This document shows, piece after piece, positions 58,019 to 64,000 of a DNA stretch of 64,000 nucleotides. The notes beneath the pieces were generated by a model. The model was not told where the DNA came from, searched no databases, and was given only the letters and a program-made list of their open reading frames with translations. The stretch is from Pseudomonadota bacterium (GTDB taxonomy: Bacteria > Pseudomonadota > Gammaproteobacteria > Burkholderiales > JAJZQI01), in contig JAJZQI010000012.1 of the NCBI GenBank assembly GCA_021851875.1, positions 1 to 64,000 on the forward strand, in the 5' to 3' direction. Within the stretch, counting starts at the first letter, position 1. Every line of letters starts with the position of its first letter. A program made the translations under genes and the position numbers.

Positions 58019-58276
58019 GGGTTAAATTATTTTAATTATCTGTATCGTGTGAAATACGAGATGATTTTGCCTCCTTTTATATTTCATTGCTAATTTTCCT
58101 TTGCAGAAAAAATCCTGTCTGCTTTGGCAAAGGTGTGATTGTGATTTTCACTGCAAAATAAACGGAAAATAACTTCATTGTGGCCAGATTTGTGCCGGGA
58201 AAATATACAGATTATGTCTGCCTCACTCATGCCGCAGCAAAACGGCATGGGCGGCAGGGTATGGATGGGAGGGATC

Positions 58277-58525
58277 GTGTCAGACGCCAATAAACAGGCT
58301 TGCCGCTGCGAGCCGGGATGCTGCTACCTGCAAAATGACAGCGCCTGGGCTAAACGTAACTACACCTTGGCCCATGAGGGCCAAACACCGGGCGGGCGTT
58401 TGATGTGGCAATCTTTGGAAGCCGACCGTCTGGGACTGAAAAGTGCCTGGCTGGAAGGACTCGGAGTCATGGGGGTGTGCCAGATTCAATGCCGGATGGC
58501 GGCGGCAGGAGATCTGCCGGACTGA
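58277..58525 (+). CDS. Small Cys-rich hypothetical protein
   Basis: A 82-residue protein from GTG 58277, behind GGGAGGGATC. It contains ACRCEPGCCYLQ near the start and a later CQIQC, suggesting metal or disulfide chemistry. No recognised family and no signal. Longer frames upstream have no ribosome-binding site. Confidence 0.45.
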   Translation: MSDANKQACRCEPGCCYLQNDSAWAKRNYTLAHEGQTPGGRLMWQSLEADRLGLKSAWLEGLGVMGVCQIQCRMAAAGDLPD

Positions 58526-58537
58526 GCCGCACCGGAT

Positions 58538-58563
58538 TGGCTGATGCGGTTTCCCGCATCAGC
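58538..58563. other. Perfect hairpin between the Cys-rich gene and psiF
   Basis: GGCTGATGCGG-TTTC-CCGCATCAGCC, an 11-bp stem, 12 bp past the small gene's stop and 16 bp before the convergent stop. It probably ends both transcripts, although no strong T-run is present. Confidence 0.55.
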
Positions 58564-58579
58564 CATGCGTGCGGCATAA

Positions 58580-58834
58580 TTATTTTGCCGCCGCGGCATC
58601 CTTTTCGCACTTCGTCATGAAGCTGTTTTTCGCGGCGCCACGCAGTTTTTTGTCGGCGGCTTGGCTCTCGCAGGCTGTCTTGGCGGTATCCTTCTCGCAC
58701 TTTTTCATGAAACTGTTCTTCGCCGCGCCGGCCAGCTTCTTCTGCGCAGCCTTGTCAGCACAGCTCATGTCGTCGGCCAGGGCGATGTTGGCGGCGAACA
58801 GGCTCAATACGGCAATGACCAAGGTTTTCTTCAT
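58580..58834 (-). CDS. PsiF-repeat protein
   Basis: An 84-residue exported protein: signal peptide MKKTLVIAVLSLFAANIALA, then two PsiF repeats, KKLAGAAKNSFMKKCEKD and KKLRGAAKNSFMTKCEKD. In enterobacteria PsiF is phosphate-starvation inducible. Each repeat carries two Cys, which may form disulfides. Monocistronic, with GGAGCCGAC ahead of the ATG. Confidence 0.88.
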   Translation of the reverse strand: MKKTLVIAVLSLFAANIALADDMSCADKAAQKKLAGAAKNSFMKKCEKDTAKTACESQAADKKLRGAAKNSFMTKCEKDAAAAK

Positions 58835-59004
58835 GTCGGCTCCTCAATGGGGGTGGATCAAACAGGGGCAGTCTTACGGCTCGCGCTTCGCTGACTGCTG
58901 CCGGCATTGTTCTATGGCCTGCTGAGGCCGTCAAGAGCGGCTTGCGGCACGCGGCCACTGATCCGGCTGCCGGCCGGTCAGATGTTCCCCGGCCATCATC
59001 GCCC

Positions 59005-60966
59005 TTATTGTTTCGATGCCTCGCTATGCCAGGCCGGTAGATCAAAGTAAAACCGCGTGGCGACGTGCGGTGTCGATTCAAATTCGATGTGGCCGTCCAT
59101 GCGGGCGAGCAACTCCTTGGTGATTGCCAGTCCCAGTCCGGTACCGCCGATTTTGCGGGTGTTGGACGAGTCCGCCTGGGAGAATTTCTCGAACATGCGC
59201 GAGTAAAATTCGGCCGGAATGCCCGGACCATGGTCGATGACGGATGTGGTCACCCTGTCGCCCTGTTGATTAAAGCCGATGGTGACCAAGCCGTTGTCCG
59301 GCGAATATTTGATGGCGTTGGAGAGCAGGTTGGACATGACTTGCAAAAAGCGCTGCTTGTCCACCCGCACGAGCAGATCGGTCGGGCACGGCTCGCAGTG
59401 CAGTTGTACGTTACGGTTGCTGCCGTAGGCGCGGTTGGAGGCGATGGCCTGTTCGACGAGCTCGTGCAGGGGGTAGAGCTGAAAATCGAAATGCATTTTG
59501 CCGGCCGACAATTTTTCCATGTCCAGCAGGTCGTTGATCAGAAAGGCCAGGCGCTGACTGTTGTTGTAGGCCAGCGAAATCAGTTCGGTGACCGGCTGCG
59601 GCAGCACCCCGAGGGCGCTGCCATGCAACAGCCCGAGCGCGCCGGAAATGGCGGTGATGGGCGTACGCAACTCATGGCTGACGATCGAGACGAACTGGTT
59701 TTTCATCCGCTCGGCCTCTTTGCGCTCGGTGATGTCTTCGGAAATGCCCAATAAGTATTGCGGTCTGCCCTTGCGGTCCCGCAAGGGCAGCTTGCGCGTG
59801 TGCAGGAAGCGCGTGCCATGCGGCGTTTCGATCGGTTCCTCGGCAATGTCGACGATACCGGCTTGCGTCAGCACCCGCCGGTCGTTGGCGGTAAAAAAAT
59901 CGGCCTGCTCAGGCGGGAAAAAGTCATAATCGTTGTGACCGATCAACTGGTCGCGATCGAGACCAAGCAGAACTTCTCCCGCACGGTTGAAGAATTCAAA
60001 ACGCAAATTGTCCGCCCGTTTGAGGAAAATCATGTTGGGCACGTTTTCCAGAATGCTGTCGAGAAACTGGGTTGTTTCCCGCAGTTTTTCCTCTGCCTGT
60101 TTACGCGCGGAAATGTCCGTTTCGATCGCCATGTAGCCCTGCAGCTTGCCGGATGCGTCGCGTAATGGGTCGCAGCTGATCTGCACCCAATACGGTTGAC
60201 CGTCTTTGCGATAGTTGATCAGTTCGGCACTGAACGATTCCTTGCGCGACAATTGCTGCCGGATATACTGGATAGTCTCCGGGTCGCTTTGCATGCCCTG
60301 CAATAAATCCCCCGGCTTGCGGTGGATCACCTCATTCAGGCTGTAGCCCGTGATGCGGGTAAAGCCTTCGTTGATCCAATCAATTTTGCCTTCCGTGTCG
60401 GTGATGATGACGCCATTGGTGGTCTGGCTCGCCACCCGTGAGAGGCGCGCCAGCTGCAGCTGGGCGTCGATGGTCAGATGCAGGTTGAGTTGCGCCTCGA
60501 CACAATCGGCCAGATCGCGCAGGGACTGTTTCTCCTCCTGATTCAGCGTGCGGGGGCGGCTATCGATGATGCAGAGCGTACCGATGGTGTATCCGTCCGG
60601 CGTACTGAGCGGAGCGCCGGCGTAGAAACGGATGTACGGCGCGCCGGTGACCAGCGGGTTGTCGGCAAAGCGATAGTCGAGCCGGGCATCGTTGACTTCA
60701 AAGGTGTCCGTCCCCAGGATCGCGTGGCCGCAAAATGAAATATCTCGTCCCGTTTCGCATGCCTCCAGCCCCTGCTTCGATTTGAACCATTGCCGGTCGG
60801 CATCGATCAGTGAAACCAGGGCGGTTTCAACCCCGAACAGGTGTTTGGCCAGTCGCGTGATGCGGTCAAAACGCTCTTCCGGCGCGGTATCCAGCAGTTC
60901 TTGCTCGCGCAGTGCCTGAAGCCGTTTGATTTCATTTTCCGGGAACGGCGGTGCTTGCATGCTCAA
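59005..60966 (-). CDS. GAF-PAS-PAS sensor histidine kinase
   Basis: A 653-residue cytoplasmic kinase without membrane segments. A GAF domain (about 25-165, FGVETALVSLIDADRQWF) is followed by two PAS domains (about 170-295 and 300-415, NLRFEFFNRAGEVLL), the HisKA dimer with the H-box FVSIVSHELRTPITAI, and the HATPase (NLLSNAIKYSPDNGLV, GGTGLGLAITKELL). No receiver is encoded next to it, so its partner is elsewhere or is one of the REC proteins from 57 or 62 kb. Confidence 0.92.
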   Translation of the reverse strand: MSMQAPPFPENEIKRLQALREQELLDTAPEERFDRITRLAKHLFGVETALVSLIDADRQWFKSKQGLEACETGRDISFCGHAILGTDTFEVNDARLDYRFADNPLVTGAPYIRFYAGAPLSTPDGYTIGTLCIIDSRPRTLNQEEKQSLRDLADCVEAQLNLHLTIDAQLQLARLSRVASQTTNGVIITDTEGKIDWINEGFTRITGYSLNEVIHRKPGDLLQGMQSDPETIQYIRQQLSRKESFSAELINYRKDGQPYWVQISCDPLRDASGKLQGYMAIETDISARKQAEEKLRETTQFLDSILENVPNMIFLKRADNLRFEFFNRAGEVLLGLDRDQLIGHNDYDFFPPEQADFFTANDRRVLTQAGIVDIAEEPIETPHGTRFLHTRKLPLRDRKGRPQYLLGISEDITERKEAERMKNQFVSIVSHELRTPITAISGALGLLHGSALGVLPQPVTELISLAYNNSQRLAFLINDLLDMEKLSAGKMHFDFQLYPLHELVEQAIASNRAYGSNRNVQLHCEPCPTDLLVRVDKQRFLQVMSNLLSNAIKYSPDNGLVTIGFNQQGDRVTTSVIDHGPGIPAEFYSRMFEKFSQADSSNTRKIGGTGLGLAITKELLARMDGHIEFESTPHVATRFYFDLPAWHSEASKQ

Positions 60967-61080
60967 TACATTCCTGTCTGTCTGGGGCCGGCCATTGCAG
61001 TGTTATTGTATGCGGGGCGCTACCCAATCGAGTTTAGACGGCTTTACCGGCGCTGCCAATATCAAATCCCGCACGGTTTT

Positions 61081-61796
61081 TCACTTGTCGCCCAACAGCC
61101 CCTGACTGGCGGCGGCCGGCCTGACGTCGGGGTAATACACCCGCGCATAGCTGCGTGCCAGGTTGCTGGTCCACGGCAGGCCGTCAGACTGGCCGATCTT
61201 TTGCCAGTGTTGCATGAGGGTGTGGTCGTATTCCGCGATACCCCCTGCCAGCCGACTGGCATCGTAGCGCTCATCATGGCGGAAAGTGTATTCGGGCAGG
61301 CGCGGTTTTTGCGCGGCGGCTTGATCGATATGGCCGACGCACAATCCCACCAGCGGGAAGGTTTTATCCGGCAGTTGCAGCAGCTCGATCATGGCCTGCG
61401 GGTTGCGGCGAATGCCGCCGATCGGCACCACGTCGAGGCCCAGCGAACGGGCTGCCGTCATCATGTGGCCCAGGGCAATGCCGCAATCGACGCCGCCCAT
61501 CAGCAGGCCTTCCACACTTTCGTGAATCAGCTGCTGCCGGCCGGCCATGCCGATAGCCAGTGCGGTCTTGTGGAAATCCATGATGACCGCCAAAAACACC
61601 GGAGCACGTGCAATCCATGCCTGATCACCGGCGAGTTCGGCAATGCGTGCACGGCGGGCGGCGTCCTGCACGACTACGACGGACACCTGCTGGCCATTCA
61701 TGGAGGTGGGGCTGCGATATCCGCTGCGTCGACGGGCTGGTCGGTGAAGCTGCGGTCACTTTTGTGTTGCAGCAACAGGTCCACTACCGCATTCAT
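61081..61796 (-). pseudogene. NfsA-type nitroreductase with a frame break after the N-terminus
   Basis: The frame from 61796 reads MNAVVDLLLQHKSDRSFTDQ and PVDAADIAAPPP then stops near 61700. The frame from 61701 continues with TSMNGQQVSVVVVQDAA and the rest of an FMN-dependent nitroreductase (RNPQAMIELLQLPDKTFPLV, GLPWTSNLARSYARV). The join lacks several residues typical of this region, so a small deletion not divisible by three is likely. The ribosome-binding site (CCGGAGAAAAGC) belongs to the first part, so little full enzyme is made unless the break is a sequencing error. Confidence 0.75.
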
Positions 61797-62001
61797 GCTT
61801 TTCTCCGGAATGTTTCAATTTTGCACAAGGCAGGATTATCAAGCGTACATCCATCGCCTTCAAGTCCTTGTACGGGTTCCGCATTAAAGAGGCGTATGAG
61901 AAAAACGGTGTGAAAGTTTATCGGCAAAATGTGATCGGGTGTACTAGACTTTAGCCATGAAGGCAAGATGGTAAGGATTGTATCTTCCTGCTAGAATTTT
62001 T

Positions 62002-62026
62002 TATTGTTTTGATTATCAAAATAATA
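62002..62026. promoter_or_regulatory. Near-perfect palindrome upstream of the HD-GYP gene
   Basis: TTTTGAT-T-ATCAAAA flanked by TATT and AATA after one mismatch on each side. It lies about 50 bp before the ATG, in a very AT-rich leader (61797-62073). It looks like an operator; which regulator uses it is unknown. Confidence 0.5.
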
Positions 62027-62073
62027 TCTTCCGATAATCTGCTGTTGGAGTGGTCTGGCAATAGGATTCAGGT

Positions 62074-63186
62074 ATGGCCGGAGATTTGGCAAAAACAATT
62101 CTGATCGTCGATGATTCCCCCGAAAATCTGGCAGTTCTGAGTGAATTGCTGCAACCGGCGTATCAGGTCAGGGCGGCGACTTCCGGCAGGAAAGCCTTGC
62201 GGATTGCCGCGACCGTGCCGCGCCCCGACCTGATTTTGCTGGATGTCATGATGCCGGAACTGGACGGTTACCAGGTGTTCGACCAGTTGCGTGCAAATCC
62301 GGCTACGCAAGACATCCCGGTGATATTCGTGACGGCCATGGACAGTGTGGAAGCGGAAATGCGGGGATTGGATGCGGGCGCCGTCGATTACATCACCAAG
62401 CCGATTGTCCCGCCCGTGGTGTTGGCCAGGGTGCATACTCAGCTTACGCTGAAACAGGCGCGCGACTGGCTGCATGATCAAAACAGTTTGCTCGAGGCCG
62501 AGGTGTCGCGCCGCATGGCCGAGAATGAGCTGATCCAGGAGGTCAGCATACGCGCGCTGGCGCGTCTGGCCGAGATTCGCGATCCGGAAACCGGCAATCA
62601 TATTCTGCGGACGCAGGGCTATGTCAAACAGCTGGCCGTCGGATTAAGGCTGCATCCGCGTTTCAGCAGCACCCTGAGCGAACGCTATATTACCTTGCTT
62701 ACGCGATCTGCGCCGTTGCACGACATCGGCAAGGTCGGCATACCCGATGCCATTTTACGCAAGCCCGGGCCATTGACCCCGCAGGAATGGGAAATCATGA
62801 AAACCCACGCGCAACTGGGCAGCGAGGCGATCGAACTGGCCGAGCGCGACACCGAGAAACACGTCGAATTTCTTGTTTTGGCAAAGGAAATTGCGCATTG
62901 GCATCATGAAAAATGGGACGGTTCGGGCTATCCGGACGGTTTGGCCGGCGATGCCATTCCCGTTTCGGCGCGTATCATGGCGCTGGCTGATGTATTCGAT
63001 GCGCTGATCTCCGCGCGGGCATACAAGAGCCCCATGGCCTTTGAGACGGCGCGCAATTTGATTGCCGAATCCCGCGGCGTCCATTTTGATCCGGATATGG
63101 TGGACAACTTCCTGGCCCATTTCGAAGCGTTCTGCGATATCGCCAGGCGTTATCAGGACACACCGGAGGAGCTGGCCAGTGAGTGA
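62074..63186 (+). CDS. Receiver-HD-GYP cyclic-di-GMP phosphodiesterase
   Basis: A 370-residue response regulator. The receiver is intact (TILIVDDSPENL; LILLDVMMPELDGY with phospho-Asp; YITKPIVP). After a helical linker the HD-GYP domain (about 160-360) has LHDIGKVGIPDAILRKP and HHEKWDGSGYPDGL, with metal-binding residues and the GYP triad in place. It should hydrolyse c-di-GMP when phosphorylated. The next gene overlaps it by 8 bp. Confidence 0.93.
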   Translation: MAGDLAKTILIVDDSPENLAVLSELLQPAYQVRAATSGRKALRIAATVPRPDLILLDVMMPELDGYQVFDQLRANPATQDIPVIFVTAMDSVEAEMRGLDAGAVDYITKPIVPPVVLARVHTQLTLKQARDWLHDQNSLLEAEVSRRMAENELIQEVSIRALARLAEIRDPETGNHILRTQGYVKQLAVGLRLHPRFSSTLSERYITLLTRSAPLHDIGKVGIPDAILRKPGPLTPQEWEIMKTHAQLGSEAIELAERDTEKHVEFLVLAKEIAHWHHEKWDGSGYPDGLAGDAIPVSARIMALADVFDALISARAYKSPMAFETARNLIAESRGVHFDPDMVDNFLAHFEAFCDIARRYQDTPEELASE

Positions 63187-64000
63187 AGCCGCGCGGATCT
63201 TGCTGGCTGAGGATGAAGCCATTCTGGCGCGCATCATCCGGGATCTGCTGCAGGCGGAAGGGCATGAGGTGGTCACCTGCGGCGACGGAATAACGGCCTG
63301 GGAATGCCTGAGAGACGCGCAGTCGCCCTTTGATGCGGTGCTGCTCGACTGCGTGCTGCCTGAACTGAGCGGCATGGAGGTGTTGCGGCGCATTAAAAGC
63401 GCGCCGGCGTTCACCCATCTGCCGGTCATTATGGAAACGGCATTGAATGATACCGGGAATATCCGCAAGGGCTTGAGGGCGGGGGCGTATTACTACCTGA
63501 CCAAGCCGTTCGAGCCGGACGTGTTGCTTGCGATCGTCAATGCCGCTTTGCAGCAGGGCAGAGAACGGCGCGACATGCTGGAAAGTGTGCGGCGGGTGGA
63601 AAAACCGCTGACTTTGCTGCAGACGGGGCAGTTTCACTATCGCGATCTCGACGAGGCGCATCTGTTGGCCAATTATCTTGCCCATGCCTGCCCGGAGCCG
63701 GAAAGGGTGATACAGGGCATGCAGGAACTGCTTGTCAACGCGGTTGAGCACGGCAATCTGGCAATCAGCTACCAGGAAAAAGGCGAGTTGCTGCGCCGTG
63801 GCAGTTGGGGCCAGGAGATTCTGCGCCGTCTTGCTTTGCCCGAGTTCAGCGAGCGCAAGGTAACCGTCATATTCGACCGTACGCCCACCCGCCTGCAGCT
63901 TACCATCCGTGATCAGGGAGACGGTTTCGCTTGGGAGCCGTACCTCGATTTTTCCGCCGAGCGGGCATTCGATCTGCATGGCCGAGGAATTGCCCTGGCC
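63179..64000 (+). CDS. Receiver protein with C-terminal RsbW/SpoIIAB-type ATPase domain, 3' truncated
   Basis: The start is GTG at 63179, within the HD-GYP stop. The receiver is complete (ILLAEDEAILARI; AVLLDCVLPELSG; YYLTKPFEPD). After about residue 140 a histidine-kinase-like ATPase begins: GMQELLVNAVEHGNLAISY (N-box) and LTIRDQGDGFAWEP (G1). No H-box is seen before it, which fits an anti-sigma-type or output ATPase. The gene runs off the right edge. Coupling to the HD-GYP gene suggests one signalling unit. Confidence 0.88.
   Translation, partial: MSEAARILLAEDEAILARIIRDLLQAEGHEVVTCGDGITAWECLRDAQSPFDAVLLDCVLPELSGMEVLRRIKSAPAFTHLPVIMETALNDTGNIRKGLRAGAYYYLTKPFEPDVLLAIVNAALQQGRERRDMLESVRRVEKPLTLLQTGQFHYRDLDEAHLLANYLAHACPEPERVIQGMQELLVNAVEHGNLAISYQEKGELLRRGSWGQEILRRLALPEFSERKVTVIFDRTPTRLQLTIRDQGDGFAWEPYLDFSAERAFDLHGRGIALA

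Noticed and set aside
58277..58525. The Cys-rich peptide as a methanobactin-like or lantipeptide precursor
   Set aside because: No biosynthetic enzymes are adjacent and the Cys are at the N-terminal, not the core, end.
62007..62021. TTTTGATTATCAAAA as an FNR/Anr box
   Set aside because: The half-sites TTGAT and ATCAA are separated by 1 bp, not the 4 bp required.

Overview
The window is a stretch of chromosome from a GC-rich Gram-negative bacterium, most likely a betaproteobacterium. The evidence is the two-ATP-cone NrdA with its NrdB, HemP, AmpD, a Kdo-transferase-like protein, a tgt-yajC-secDF block, outer-membrane proteins and a TolC/RND efflux system. I saw no rRNA, tRNA, insertion sequence, prophage or CRISPR array. 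Most of it is ordinary, densely packed chromosome with many 4-8 bp gene overlaps. Species cannot be fixed from the sequence.

Layout. 1-1.75 kb: a HAD phosphatase fragment, a rhodanese, a ParD/ParE-like toxin-antitoxin pair with a perfect palindromic operator, and a frame-broken lipoprotein. 1.75-4.95 kb: a leftward operon (hemP, outer-membrane protein, FMN-binding protein, apbE, four-helix membrane protein) behind a strong Fur-box match; it looks like an iron-controlled flavin electron-transfer system. 5.2-9.4 kb: a cold-shock protein, then an HDAC-type deacetylase divergent from an acyl-CoA-synthetase/GNAT protein acetyltransferase. 9.5-15.4 kb: an HDOD/degenerate-EAL protein, hypotheticals, a WYL regulator with a 30-residue membrane protein, and a Kdo-transferase-like/thioredoxin/ampD operon. 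15.4-21.9 kb: a heavy-metal RND efflux operon with a DUF3240 (PII-like) member. 21.9-27.2 kb: purU and nrdAB with a promoter and NrdR-type boxes. 27.2-31.7 kb: a secreted protein plus a transglutaminase-like protein, a lipoprotein, an M20 amidohydrolase, a 29-residue membrane protein, and a cyclic-di-GMP-I riboswitch ahead of an ankyrin-repeat membrane protein. 31.7-38.4 kb: queA-tgt-yajC-secD-secF-lipoprotein-dedA. 38.4-48 kb: sulfurtransferase, msrA, EF-hand proteins, methyltransferase, a deaminase remnant, YgiQ, msrB with a flavin reductase. 49-51.2 kb: prfC and a DUF188 protein. 51.2-64 kb: signalling (EAL phosphodiesterase overlapping an MCP, an atypical receiver-AraC protein, a multi-sensor kinase, REC-HD-GYP, REC-ATPase) mixed with small metabolic genes.

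Themes. Cyclic-di-GMP signalling recurs: riboswitch, EAL, HD-GYP and degenerate EAL-HDOD proteins. Two arrays of 7-bp units lie exactly between convergent genes and supply stop codons to a neighbour. Several genes are freshly broken: the lipoprotein near 1.3 kb, a bicupin with an 11-bp tandem duplication, a nitroreductase with a small indel, and the 3' end of an adenosine-deaminase-like gene.
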